A stretch of 64,000 nucleotides of DNA from Acridotheres tristis (lineage: Eukaryota; Chordata; Aves; Passeriformes; Sturnidae). Positions 1 to 13,900 of this stretch are shown one piece after another. The notes under the pieces are model-generated. The model ran no database searches and had not been told where the DNA came from. It saw only the letters and a program-made list of their open reading frames with translations. Positions within the stretch are counted from its first letter, which is position 1. Each line of letters begins with the position of its first letter. A program made the position numbers and the translations under genes. Location of the stretch: the NCBI GenBank assembly GCA_037013685.1, contig CM072888.1:12319034-12383033 (forward strand), in the 5' to 3' direction.

Positions 1-3000
1 GGTGCCAGGGGTGTGGGTGCAGCTGTCACAGCGTGTCTGCCCCACTCACACTGCCCTGTCCCTGCTGGGGGAAGAGGCAGTGCTGTCACATGAGACACAG
101 ATGGGGTGTGCCAGTATTTGGCCCCTTGCTCTTGTCTCAGAGTAAATACTGTGTTCTCCTTGTGATGCTGAACAGGAGGACTTGTTCTGGGAGCAGGAGG
201 AGGAGGGAGGCAGAGGGGGAAATTGGTAGAAGGGGGACACCGAGTTAGAACTTGCCACGCCTCTCTCCCCGCTGCTGCCCAAGTGCTTTGGGCACTTCTC
301 CTTCAAGGCCTCTCGTTGCTCTTTGCTGCAAGTGGGCAGTTGATGTCAAATAACATAATGTTTTAGTTTGTGAACAGTGCTTTTTTTATCATGAAATTCT
401 TAGTATTCATTGCTGCATGGTTTTAGCCACACAAATAACATTTGTCTGGAGATCTGGTACAGAAGTGACTATTGAATTTATGAATTATTTTTTAGCTATT
501 GTGGACACCAAAGGTTTGTGGTGCTAGTGCTGATTTGGTGTACAGGAGGTTAACTAGACAGGAAGTAATTGGGCACTTGCAGCCCTGATGGCTGACATAG
601 GTAGATTATACCTACAAAACCTTATCAGAGGAAGCTGTGCAATTAAATTTGATAACATGTAGCCTAATGAAATACTAGGCAATGATAGCAGCCCTTCTGT
701 CACTTGCAGTTCTGTGTTCTTTTTATTTTATTGTTACAAATTCACTCAAAAAAAATAACCAGAAAAACCCCCCTTAAGCTGTGGTGTGTTTTATAAAGCA
801 GATTGCTAAAAAGTAGAATCACTTGGTGTTCTGCCCTTTTACTTTTCCCCTGCCCCATGGATACTGTTTTGTTTCCACCTTCAACCATTTGTAACAACTC
901 TTAACATTTTTTCGCTTAACTTTGAGGACTAATTACTGCCTTGCTGTTCAAAGCAAGGTAATCTGCTGAAGGATTATACACAGAGAAGTGTGGGTTGGTC
1001 TGAATATGCACAGGGGTATGAATGGGTTGAAGCAGTAGACAGCACTGTTTGAATGGAAGAGCAAAGTTTTTTAGGGTTTATGTTGCTGTCTGGACTGCTC
1101 CCCAGTGATAACTTGTGGGCATTATTTTCCAAAGATTTTGTGTTTCATAGGTGGGGCTAAATATGTGAGGAAAAGATCATGAAATGGTATAAAATATTTT
1201 GTCCTTCAGCAGTTTCATGTGACCTCAGTATGCCAGTGGCTTTCTGCTCCTAGGCGGATTAATTTTTCATCTCCTTGCTTTTGTGGGTGTGTCTGGTAGA
1301 CAAAAGTGTACTTAATGATATAAAAGTTTTACCTCTAATCAATTATGATCTGGTAGTGATAGCATAAACTTGCATCTATGGTAAACATGTTGATATAGGA
1401 TAAAGCATATTGCTGACTAGCTGAAGTTCAAATGAGAAAATAATTGTGTGTGAAACATTAAAAGTTAAATGGACAGGCAAGTTTCATGGCCACTTGAAGG
1501 TGACTGTATTTTTTATGTAGTGGGACTGCTTAAAATACAAGTTTATGCTCTGAAATGACACCTAGTTACCATTAGCAGGAAGAAATTGGGTCAGGGATAA
1601 AAAAAACTCACACTTTTTGTAAGAAACTGGAATGGAGCTGGAAATAACAGGTCTCTGTGGTAGGCAAAAATACTAAGTTACATTACATAGTGAATTTTTT
1701 TTTGAGGAAAACAGACTTTGGGATGCTCTTTTCTGTGTCTGGTTTACATTTAATATATGGTTTGATGGCAAACACAAATTCTGTGAGGTTTTTTTTTTTT
1801 CTTTTTAAAAGCACTTTGTTAAAAGTTGTTCCCATGCAGCAGTTTACCAGTGGGGTATCTCTGGGAATTTCAAAGCATCTCTCTGATCCTGCATTTATCT
1901 CAGGAATGCTGTGTCAGAAATCAAAACTCTCCTCATATCTTAAGGATTATCAACTTCCCAGCCATAGCTGGAGAGTATACAGTAACAGCTATGTGAGTGA
2001 AACCTTACTGAAAGGCTGCCAGGTTGCAAGCCTTTGCAAACAGCTAGGTGTATGTGTTCGTTCCCATGCCAAAAATCCACCCCTTATCTTATGGGAAGAT
2101 ACAATCTTGTGATTAGTGAGTGCCAGGGGTTTATCATGATGAAGTTCAAGACTTGCATTGGCTTTTTCCCAAGATCCACAGGGACATGAATTAATGTTCT
2201 GATTTTAGTGCGTCCTAAACCAACAGTTTTCTTACTTAGTAGTAATCGTGTAGGAAAAGAGGAGGGATCTAATACAAGCAAATTCTAATAAAATGGAAAT
2301 AAAAATAACCCAAGCTTGGGATAAAAAGACAGATGACATTTCTCTTCAGTTAGTCTAATAAAACCCATAACCTATCGCTTGCCATTTTTACTGTATGCTT
2401 TAAAATAAAACCTCGGTCTCTCCCGGCTTCTGCTGCTCTTTGTGGAAACATTCAATAACCATGTCATTATGGGAAGCTGATGCTGAGGGTTCAGAGGAAT
2501 ATAGACTCTTAAATCATGATCTTGTACCATAGAGCTCAGATCTGCAGCTGTGCTGTAACTTGCTGAACAGATAGATTAATAAGTTTGTTTAACTTTTTGG
2601 AGCATCGTCTGTAAGATGCTTAGTTTGGCTCAGCCTGTGTTTACTCATTTGTCAGTCAGTGGTGTGCATATGCCTTTGTAGTGGTTGGTTGTGGTAATTT
2701 CAGTTAAATTTCATCCAAGTCCCTTTTTATATGGGATGGATACATCTTAGACTTCATTGATTTGGTCCTCAAATGGAAAAAGAATGAACGAGTTGTTGAC
2801 AACGTTAAATCTGCCAGGTGGTGGTAGAGACAGAATATGAGAATGGGGAATCTTTAGATAAAGCCACATGTGCTGTGATGGAAAGCTCAGCTCTTTCAGC
2901 ACACCAACAATTTGCATTCTGCAGGGACCAAAGAGCCAAACCATTTGAAGTCTCCCTGCCAAGCTGATTTTAAAGTTCTCTGGCAAAATTGTTTGTATTC

Positions 3001-6000
3001 TTTCTATCATATCTTCTCTTCCCCTCCCCACACCCTCTGATCTCTCATGGTTTTGAGAGTCTCCTATTCTTCCTTTCTGCTTGGATATTTCAAGGGAGAC
3101 ATAAGAGAATGGGTATTATCCACAGACAGCAGAGCCCATAGAAGGACACTGACATGGCAGGCTGCTTTCCTGGCTCACAAAATAGAGGTAAAAATAAGTC
3201 TCTGATCCTCTTTATTGGTCTTTTGCTCCTTGCACAGTAGTCTTGCAGTGGCCGTCATTTTGGTAGCCTGGAACAAGGCTATTTTCTTTTGATTTTGAAT
3301 TAAAACCATTATCCCTTTAGGGATACAGGCAAAGTGTCACCTGAATTGCTTTTCAGTGTTAAAAAAAAAGCCAAGAATTAAACCTGTATAAATTCTATGT
3401 CTAGAGGAATCAGAGCTCATGTGAGTATTTTTAAATTACAGTGAGGTCATCAGTTTGGGCTGCCTCATGTTGTATTAGGAATATTTGACTTGCACCCAAG
3501 GAAAATTCATAACTTGAAATATATTTAAAATGAAATGGGAAATTGCCAACTCAATGAAAAGCAAATACTTGGGAAAACACTAAAATTTTAGGAGTTAGAG
3601 ATATTTTCTGTCTTTATATAGAAACAGAAGAATCAGTGAACTGAAACCAGGGAAGGGTTCAATAAGTAAATCCGTATGGAATTTGGCAGGATAGATCATT
3701 ATTGCGTAAGCCTTTGTCTGTGATGGAAGTCAGTGTTCAGCTCAGTGGTCTGTGCTCATTCAGCAGTGAATAATTGTCTGCAACACGAAGACTTCTTACA
3801 CTTCAGCATAATTGGGACTAATAACACACTGACCTTCTGGCTAAGATGTATTTATGGTGGCTGGTTCTCACTCTGCCTGGCCTATGTTTATCAGTTCCCC
3901 TGCTGTAAATTCTTATTTTAAACCTTAGATACTTGATTTTAAATGAAAACAGGCAAGCATCTAATATAGTGATGTAAATGAGGCAGCTAAAGTGTCGTTC
4001 TTACTGTGGTGCTTGAGGTCTCCTTCAAAGAGACCTTAAGAATAGTTTTGGTTAATTTTAAAATTTTATTTATCCTGTGGCTGAAACTCAATATAATGGC
4101 TGTTTTCATATACAAATGTAACCCAGGAATATAATTTAATTGATATGAATGTTAAGGAGTAAAACGTATTGATGCTTTTTTCCCACGTGATGCATCTCTT
4201 CCCTGTGTGACATTGCTTAATGTATGTATTCTGATAAAATTAATGCATGAGTACAGATGTTTTGTAAAATATTTTTGTAGATCTGAGGAAATATAATATA
4301 AAGCAGCTTGTTGATGAATATTTTATTCATATGTGTAGCAATACTTAATTTTTTAAGAGAACACTTATCAGTTTAGCTGCAGAAGAAGGGCTGTCTTATC
4401 TGTGCACTCTTCACAAGCAAGTGCCCTATTATTTAAGGGAAGTTGAAAGCACATTAATTTTTAAGACAGTTCTGACAAATTTACTTGATTTAATAATATG
4501 CTGAACGCTTCATGTTTTCTACGTAGTTTATTTGCTACAATATTTAAGCTCAATTTTCCACTGTCTCGCATTCTTTATGCCAGTTGCATTCATTTTTCTT
4601 ATATTAGCATTTAAATAATCTTTTGAAAGAAGAACACAAAGGAACATTGGTAGCTAATGGAAAAATATTTCTTTGGAACACATTTGCAATTCCACCTAAA
4701 TATTAAAAGAAAATATCACTTTACTACCCAAGGAAGGAGAAATGTAGGAATTTCAGAATTTAAATAAAGAAACACAACTGATATTTATACTTCAAAAATC
4801 TTAGTTTGCTTTTCCAGTATGTGGTAAATATGAATATGTGTATGTGATTGCTGAGCTCTACTTTCATACCTTTGAGGGAGCCTGGAAGTGGAAACTCCTA
4901 AAACAAATCCTGCAGCTGCAACATTGGTCGGTTGCTCTGTTAAAAGGGAAGACATCCATGGCAATAAATGTGACATTACCAATACTGCAGCAGTGCACAG
5001 CTATGAAGTCAGTATATCAGGATACTTGGGTGTCATGGTTTGTGATTCTCGAACTACTTGAAGGATGTTTTGCATCAGAAGACTGTGGCAACAGACCAGA
5101 AGACCACGAACATTCACAATTTGGGGTTTTCTTGCATCATGCCTTTAAACAAAATCCAGCACTTCTTTTGGCTGTGTGCATCAGATTGACACAGCTCTTG
5201 GAAGGGACCTTCTTTCCTCACCAGAAATACTGTTTATTTTACTTTGGCTCAAAACAAGCAATAATTTCAGTTGACTGTTCCAGATCACTATCTAAAATAA
5301 ATTCTGTCCAGAAGTTGTCTGAGCTCTACAGTGAGACATTCAAAGCCTCTCTTTTCTTTCAATGGTCCAAGGTCCAACAGGATCTTTTTGTTGTTGAATT
5401 TATGAATTAGATTTGTTGAAGTCTTATTCTGTAGCTAAAAACTAGAGCTTCTGTTTCAGTGGGATATAGTAAACAATGTGTATCTCTCAAAGTTTGTTAG
5501 AGTCTGTGTGTCTTGTTCAAAGTGCGTGGTGACTCTGGAATACTCATGCACTCCCTGTGTCCTGTTTATAAGGCAGCATGTTCTCTTGTACTTCAAATTC
5601 TGAAACCTGTAGTTACTCATTTTTATTCTTTGAATCAAAGCAAAAGGAATGATGTTGAGTAATTAAAAAAAAAATAGAAGTAGGAGCTCTACTTTTCAGC
5701 TGTGAATAGAATTAAGTGCCAGATTTCTGGTGCTGGTAATCTGAGTATCTTCCTTGTCGTGAATGCCAATGCTAGATGCTGAAAATTATACTGGAAGTAA
5801 GCGTTGGAATATAGTTCCTTTCTTTATATCCTTCATGGAAGGTAAGTTACTGAAGATTGGAGCAGCAGCTATGCATGCATTCCCAAACTTGTAAAGATTT
5901 GAAGGTGAGGAGGTGGACAAAAGATCTAAAAAGGCAAAAGGGACTGTTCTGGTCATTTACTGCTGTCTGTTGCAGCCCAGGGGGGGAAACCCAAAAAATT

Positions 6001-8684
6001 CTTAATTCCTTTGCCTGAATGCATCTCTCCTTGGTAGCTGTAGAGTCTGACAACTTGCTGAAAAAATTTTCCCTCAGTGCAGCTCCATTTAAGCACACCA
6101 AAGGTCAGTAGGAGTTTGCAGGAAGGAATGAGATCTATACGGTTGTCCAGAAGGCTGTTGGAGCTGGGATTTCTTTTTGCCTGGCTGCAGATGAGCACTG
6201 GTGAGGTGACAGCTCTGTCTGCACGGGGCCATCCTCACTCCAGGCCAGCATCCTTGCTCCTGCGCAGTTCCTGAGCTGTCACTGAGGAGCTGCTTTTAGT
6301 CATGCTAAAACTTACTCCTTTTCTAAAACTCCTCCTTGATCCTTCCAGCATGTTCCTTTCTTGATTTTCATCTGAAAGAAGTATTTTCTAATATTAAATT
6401 GGTCAAAATTCTGCCACATACGTATTTTATTTTTTTAAGATGTGATTCTGGCACGTTCTTTATGACTTAAATACCACCTGTTTTGTAGTTCCTGGGGCTC
6501 TTAGTAGAGTCAGAGAGTAAAACCAGAACATTCATAGGCATTCAGAGGACACACCCATTCTAATTCAATGTTTTGAGAGAATTCTGATTGACTATTATCC
6601 CTGGAAACAGAAAGCTTCTCTAAAGGACTTGTTTTTACCCTCAGGGTAATTTGATGTTTTCCAATTTAAAATTATTTACATGAATGACATATTTTGGAAC
6701 ACAACCTATATGTGCACTGAAATTTGTCACTAAACGATCTCCCGAATCCAATATATTATATCCAATACAATTGTGTCTTTATTAGTTAGCAGCAGATGGA
6801 TGATTATTTCTGTAATTTAGTGAGTGTGCAAATAAATTTTTCCAGATCATGCACCGTGGTCTTATGGAGCCCACCTGAATAGACACACATTTATAATGAG
6901 AAATTACACATTTTGGAGTTTAATATTATTGATTAGTATTTCTTGAGTTGTATCTATACAGTAAAAGGACTTCACATCTCTAATGGAATATACCCGTGCT
7001 TCAGTGCTGAATTGTGAAGGTTGGAGAAGTGTCCCAAAGTTTACAAATGTGGGTGCACTGGTACTCTATCAACTTGCATTCATTTCCTAGCCCCTTCCAG
7101 GTGTTTGAATGTGTGTTGTAGAACACTAAGAACAGTTTCCAGGCAGTGAATGTCACTTGAGCGAGAGATCCCCTTCTTATACCTGAGTGGTGCAAAATTA
7201 ATTGGTAATGTGACAATAATTTAAAAAATGCTCTAAATATATGACTTATTTCTTAGCCCATTGTTCATGTTTCAAGGAAACAGACATGAACATATGAGCA
7301 AAATTCATGGTTTAGGGACAATATCTTGACTAGGGGCTCAGGTGTTGTTGCTTCTATTTTTTTAGTGACTAGTTAACATTAGCAGTCACCCTTATAATGA
7401 TATGACATGTACTGCCTCCAAGTATGGTGTCTACCTACTCTGGCCATTGAGGAGGGCTGATTTAATCAGTAACGTGGTCTAGCTTCTGTGACTTCCTTTG
7501 ACATGCTATGATTGAGGAAGGGAGTCAAATACAGTCCTCCTTTCCCCATTCCAGCAAAAACTGTTTCAGAAATATGAAAGAACTTCTTTGGTTGTTCTCA
7601 CACCTAAATTTAGGTCAAGTTTCTGAGTCACTTTATTTAGAAAATGAATATTTTAAAGCTATTAAGGGAATACTTTCAGTGTGTAGTTGTATTACTGTCA
7701 ACAAAAGATGTGATTAAATAAATTGAATGTTGAAGATTTTCGGCTTATGGTTAACACCAGGTAATTAAAAGTAAGCGCTGCAGTGGGAGTACATTATATA
7801 TCAGCTGTACTCTTTACCTCATTAGCTGGGTTTTTGCATGTTTATGGAGCTAACTTGCAATTAAAAATGCCTTTAATGTATGCTTAACAAGGCCTTTTAG
7901 GTATTTGGAATGAAGTAGTACAATTTAATTGAAATTGGTATGGCATAAATACATGTCTTTGTAACGCGTCAGATAAATTTCCATGCCTAACTTGTCGCTT
8001 TGCATCTTTTCCTCTCATGTAGTCTTTAATGCTGACTATAAGGCCTGACATTTAGCTTGTATAAAAGATGGAGGTTCTCTCTTAACTCCAAGGAATGTTT
8101 TGATTTGTTATATAAATAAAATTTGATTGGCAAGATATACTTCAGTTCATGCCTTAGCCATATTTTTAAGATGTGTGAGCATTTGTATGTGCATGCAGAT
8201 TATGTTAGGATGTTTTTAGCTCTGGTATTTCCTTCTTCAGTCAGTCTTCTGTTCTGCATTAGAATACCTGGAGAAAAAGACTGCCAATGCATCCTTCAGC
8301 ATTGATAATTCACCTTGAAGTTGAATACTGCCACATCTTTGTAAATAGTTGCCTGAAGTTTAAAGCCAAATCTTGGGCAAACTGAGGTGCAAAGAAAAGC
8401 CTCTTTGCAGTCCCCTTATCCTGGTGATCTTCCAGCTTTGTGCTTTTAGTCAGAGGCTCTGTGGAAGTGGATGAGATATTAAAGTATAGCATAAAAAAGT
8501 GTACCATCAACAAGTAAAGTGTCCTTAGGTTAAGGTGGCCTACAAAAGATGATTTAAAAAGTAAGTAGGGAAGCAACACAACTTTTGCAGGACATGGAAG
8601 TGAGTGGTAGATATATGAAAAAGAATTACAGAAGTGTGAGCCTTTACATACAGTATCATTTACTAAGTTTTTGTCTTCACCTAG
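1..8684 (+). other. LRBA: Intron upstream of the first visible exon (3' part), phase 2
   Basis: No LRBA-like coding segment was recognised here, so it is read as the end of an upstream intron; a short unrecognised exon cannot be excluded. The first 310 bases are richer in G and C than the rest, with purine-rich and pyrimidine-rich tracts, but show no identifiable gene. A 12-base T run lies at 1789-1800. A 190-codon open frame at 4838-5410 has no recognisable product. Blocks near 2160-2500, 4330-4640 and 7760-8090 have few repeats and many TAAT-type motifs, resembling conserved non-coding DNA. The intron ends with a pyrimidine-rich acceptor (AG at 8683-8684) and a good candidate branch point, TACTAAG, at 8661-8667. 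Confidence 0.7.
1789..1800. repeat. Poly-T run (12)
   Basis: Twelve uninterrupted T, followed by CTTTT. An intronic homopolymer with no evident link to a mobile element. Confidence 0.9.
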
Positions 8685-8818
8685 GAGTGTTGTGGTACCA
8701 ACGAAGAAATCAACCATTTCCTCCTCTACAGCTGCTATTGGTGCTCCTACAAATGCTGTCAGTGTGGTTTCTTCTTTAGATTCAGCCCAAGCCCCAGATT
8801 TGTCAGGAGAATCTCCTG
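8685..8818 (+). CDS. LRBA: LRBA internal exon (serine-rich linker)
   Basis: This 134-base exon runs from an acceptor ending CACCTAG to the donor GTAAGT at 8819. The first base completes a split codon, and the rest reads SVVVPTKKSTISSSTAAIG, then APTNAVSVVSSLDSAQAPD, then LSGESP, with the last base starting a split Gly codon. The segment is rich in Ser, Ala and Thr with no predicted fold, as expected for the flexible linker between the N-terminal armadillo-like part of LRBA and the conserved block before PH-BEACH. It matches the linker I recall for mammalian LRBA and is unlike NBEA. The acceptor is a TAGGAG tandem, so use of the second AG would remove one residue. Other frames are open over part of the exon but do not join to the next exon. 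Confidence 0.92.
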
Positions 8819-10859
8819 GTAAGTAAGGATAAATAAAATAACCTAAATACCAATGCTGATTCTGTTGCTTCTGTTTACATCACCATTCACTCTGAATACT
8901 AATAAAATAAAGAAAAAATTAGAAAAGTAGCACTGTATTAGGAAAAAACCACGATTTTGCAACAAATACAATTGTCTGAGGAATATTTGTCTTAATTTCA
9001 AGATTTTTCACTGTTATGATAAAGCGATCATGCTGTATTAACTTGTATTTAGTATCAATATGGTGTATTTTAAAGACTATTTTAAAATTACAACTTAATA
9101 ATGTAAAGTGTAAGCTTATTTATAAATTCTGGGGTGTTTGACTAGGGATATATGTGTCAGTGCTAAGTAGAACTGGAAATTATATCCAAGTGTTTCCAAT
9201 AGCTTTAGCCTGAGGTCAAATTCGGTGTTGATGCTAAACTAATTGCTTTGGACAGTTTTTTCAGTGGGGACAAAATTGAGTAGGTTGTTTATAAGCAAGT
9301 GTTCCTTTGAACCCTTGGTCTCTCTGGTTGTTCTGTGTGAGATAAATGATGTTAACCTTAAATGCTGTGTCAAAGGCATGCTTTTCTACTTAGCCATGTC
9401 TGAATCACAAGGCTGTGTAGGATCTTTGTGCCCATGAAGTTTGACTTCAAGACATAGAAGTGATTTGGATCTTAGTCAAGGAAATCTCAAGCTATGCCTG
9501 ATTATTGGTGGTTTTTTTCTCAATGTTTGAGTTTCTTGCTTCCTGGTTTTGTGAACTTACATCCAAACTGCAAGGACTGGGGAAAAAAATGTGGTCTGTT
9601 ACCACGCCCTCTTGTACTTATTTGTCTGGAAGGTATTTGTTCCTATCTTCAACTGCTCATTCTGTTTCTTGGGAAAGTCAAAAAGGTTTTGTTCCAGTCA
9701 TTTTAAAGGAAGAGAAGAGCTATTGAAATATAGTATGGCCTTACTCTTTGGGAAAGGGAGAATCCATTTTGCCACCAAAACTGCAGGAGGTAGCATTATA
9801 TTAGAGTAGGAGTAATATTTGAAGTAAGGGGATTAGCTGTGTTTTGGAATGCCTCAATTCTTTGAGGAAAATTGGCTCTGAAAAGCTAATCCATTTTAAA
9901 AACAGTAAACCTCACCTACATTGAAATTGTTTAAAATAATTGCTAATTTGTTAACTTCTGATTTACCTGGTTTAGTTGTGGGTTTAATTATTACAATTGC
10001 TGAAGTAGGTATTCACTTGCTTTTAATAAAAACAAAACAGAGGAACATTGATTTTTCAGATTTAGTCGATCTTTTAGGAAAGCATAGAAGAAAAAAAAAG
10101 TACTCCTGTGCCTGTAGAATGTATGAGAAATCCAGACAATAAACAATACTAATGTAGTTTGTAACTGTGTTGACTTCCATCATGTCTGGAAGTTTTGGCA
10201 AAAATTGGACATGTAATCTGAACTGATATGCATAAAAAGAAACTAATCAGGATTAAAAATAGACATGTTTAGACTGGCAATATAATTAATTAAAAGAAAA
10301 AGTAAAGGGATAAATGAAATCATGCCTTAAACAGATTAAGACATGAGACTGTTTCTTTTTTCCCCCTGTAAAATAATGGCATGGAAACAAAAAATCTTGC
10401 AGAGTTGGAGTGGCTTACATCCAGTGTTGCTCATGTAAATTGCACACATTTAAGTTTGAAATCAAATTCTCTATAAGGCTTTAATTTGGTTTTTATTAGA
10501 GGATTGAATTACCTTCCTACAAAATGGAAATATAATTAATATAATTTTCTTCTGAGTTCATATCACATATTCTTTCACTAATTTTTATTTTCATGCAGAA
10601 GAGAATCAATATGTTGTTCTCATTTTTCCAGCTAACACTCATTATAAGTCTGTTTACTTTTGTAATTAAGAAATAAATTAAACCTTTTTTTAAAAAGTGC
10701 TGAGATTAGGGTCTTATGTAGTGAATATAAATTTGGGGCTATTTCATGTTTGATATGAAGGCTGTTAAACATTATTCCCACATTAAAAAACAGATTTCAT
10801 TTGTTTGGTTTTTTTTTAAAGTGAGTTTTATATCCATTTGCTTGATCCATTTTAAAAAT

Positions 10860-10945
10860 TGGTAACATATATAATTATATATATCTCTATAATTTATTTT
10901 AATATATATAATGTATAGCATGTAAAATATATTAACACATAGTGC
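10860..10945. repeat. AT-rich low-complexity tract
   Basis: Interrupted TA dinucleotide runs (ATATATAATTATATATATCT and similar) lie among T- and A-rich sequence. This is low-complexity DNA inside the intron. Confidence 0.7.
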
Positions 10946-13900
10946 TTTATGATGAAAACTTGAGCAGATTTAGTCCAAAACAGGAGTGAAAGTGGTATGC
11001 AGGCATTGAAATGGGATTAAATAGCAGATGATAATGTTCTAATAGTAATGTGTACAAACACTCAATTTAAAATAAGTGTTATATAGTATGTGATCATCCT
11101 CCACCTGTAGATGCGATGTCAGAATTGGTGGGTCAAGGTAGGATTTGTGTTGAAATATCACTGTAGGGTTCCAGATGCCTCCATTGCCATTTGTGTATGC
11201 TCAGAATTCACCAGGCTCCTTCCCAAAAATTTTTCCTGAAGTTTGCATCTCATTGTAGCTCAAGAGGTTGTGAGCATCTCAGATATTTGATGCTTAAGGT
11301 GCTCCCATATCACAGGGATTGTGACATATGCTGGCCTACCAAATACAGAGAGTTGACAGCTTGGAAGGAACCATCCAAGCTCACTCTGTTCCTCTGATGC
11401 TTTCAAAGAGGGTGAAGACATGTTTTGGCCTCACACACTCTGGCCTTTTTGCAGAAGTTTCTTCACTTTTACTCACTCCATCTGAAGAGTGTTTCACAGC
11501 ACAAAAAGCCTTTCCTGAACACAGATATGCCCCTTGGGGTCTGAACTTTGCCGTGGCTCTGTTGCTGATGGCTGGTATTTGGGTTGTTGGTTTGCTGGAA
11601 TCTTGGAAATGAACGGAGAAGATAAACCTGGTGGCCCATCTTGAGCTAATAATTTGATGCCTACTACCAAGGGTGGTACTGAACAAAAGAGCATCTTTGC
11701 TAGTGGTAATGTAAGAAGGGTGAAGTCACTGGAGTTGTTTCTTCCTTGGGTTGTCTCTCAGGCTGAATGTGTGCTGTGACGCAGAGGTTTTGCACATGCT
11801 GTGTTCAGGAAGGGCTACTGCTAAGACAAGACTAATATTTGGACAGGCAGGACTTGGCAGAGCTGCCTGAGCTATTGTGAACATGCCAGCGGGACGCCTG
11901 TATTTTTGTTTGTCAGTTAGTTTTCCTTTTAAATGTTTCCATTACAGTCACAATGTTCTGAAGTGGTGAGAATTTTTTAAAATGTTTAGCAGTTTGCACT
12001 CCCGCTGTTTTCTCTGATGCTCTAAGTTTCTCTGTTTATATACTTGAAGGATTTCACATGTGTTTTATTAGTGCTTCACTCCAAAGAATGCAGTCTTGAG
12101 GCTTTTACTATACAGTTTCCAAATGGTTGTTCAAATACAATTTTTATGAAGAGGCCGTATGAAAAGTCTGAGGGAAGCAGGAGTGAATTGTCATTTGTAC
12201 TTACTGATGTTTTGAATGTAGAAAAACTCTGAGAAGCTCCACTCGGGTTTTGTTGCCTGTCTCCTCCCCTTCCTACCTGGAATTCTTTGAGTTTCACTTG
12301 TTTTGCCTCTGAGCCACAGAAAGTTAGTTACAGGATTTTTCCTTCTCTGGGCAAGTTCCCCAGTTTGTGAAGTTGTAAACATGGTCATGTCAAAGGGTGA
12401 GGTGAAAAAGGACGTGAATGCTTGGAAGAAACACGACGATAAACAGTAGCAGTGGATAAAAACAGAGTTGAGAATCCTGAATTCTAGTCCAATACATAGG
12501 AAAATGTAAATTTTCTGCGACAGTTGGCTTGTTTTGCAAAGATGAATGGTATTCATTGATTTTTATACATAGGTGAAAACGAACTTGAAGTCATGCAGTA
12601 AAATAAATTAGCAGGAGACAAGCTAAAGTAAGAAAAATGATCAAGAAGTGAGTTACCATCAGTGCAGAACTTGTTCAAGCAATTCACTGTATTCTAGTAA
12701 TTATTTCAAAGAGAATTCCAGCTTAACACTGACAGTAGTTGAAAGCTGGTTGCCAAAGTAGAATGATACTTGAAAAAAATCTCAGATTCTGATGATATGC
12801 AATGGAAATGGCTTGATGCTGTGTCAGTATAAAAACTGTTTTATAGCCACTTCTCTTAAGAGAAATTTTCACCATTGTCTCATGAAATCTGTTTTGGTTT
12901 AGCCTACAGATGTGTTTATGTAACAGATCCCTTATATTAGCTTGTAAAACCTTTCATTGTAGTCTTGCATTGTGCACTTCCAGCCCAGGAAGTGTATTTT
13001 TGAACAAGCTCATTATTTTACTAGATACCTCTTCCACCAAGGGCACTGGTGCATTTATGTAGTGTAGGTCTGGTGTACAAAATTAAGAGATATAGTTATT
13101 TGATTCAACTCTGTTTTTGTTTTTAATACCTCATCTCCATCACCTCACAAAGTAAATTATCATGTATTGCTTGTGAATTGCCAAGTGCACTTTGTACGTG
13201 TACATGCAAAAGCATGAGGATCTTGCACAAGGAGTTTTTTAACAATATTTTATTGCTCGAGACACTATTTGTTTAGACCCTTGGGGACCTTGAATAAACA
13301 ATAAGGTTTCACTGTAAGGGTGCTAGACAGATGATCTATTTGCATTTTCTTTTATGTTCTTGCAAATGTCTGTAAAACTGTCAGGTTGAAGGAGCCAGTT
13401 TATCAGTGAAAGGATAAGGAAGAGATAAGTCAGTTTAGTTCCACATGTTTGAAGTAGCTACTGCACTTACCCACATGTGTGTTGTGGATGAAAATATGCT
13501 ACTGAAGTATTTTCATCTTTTTCACTAAAAGCAGAAAAAAGATAGAATAAAAAGCCACCTCTGAGTTAAAGAAAGTAAAAAATGTACTTTCGGCAAACAA
13601 AATCTACTTGCAAAAATCACTATGCCTAATCCCATTGAAAGAACCCTGAAATTCTCAGCTGGGATAAATCTAAGATTCACTCCTTTTGGTGAAATATATC
13701 TGAGTTTGGAATGTGGTTTTAGGTGTTGATAAGCATGAAGAAGTTCAGACCATAAATATCCTTATGTAATCTTCAAAAAGAATATCAGTTTATACAGATG
13801 CCTGCCTTATGCTTTATTAAATTCAAATTATCAGTGCTTTTTCTGTTATGTCTATTTTAAAAAGTTGATATTTACTTAAAATTTCATAGAGTTTTACATT

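Noticed and set aside
8585..8779. A 64-codon frame over the linker exon
   Set aside because: Its frame differs from the one that joins the next exon by phase and matches LRBA.
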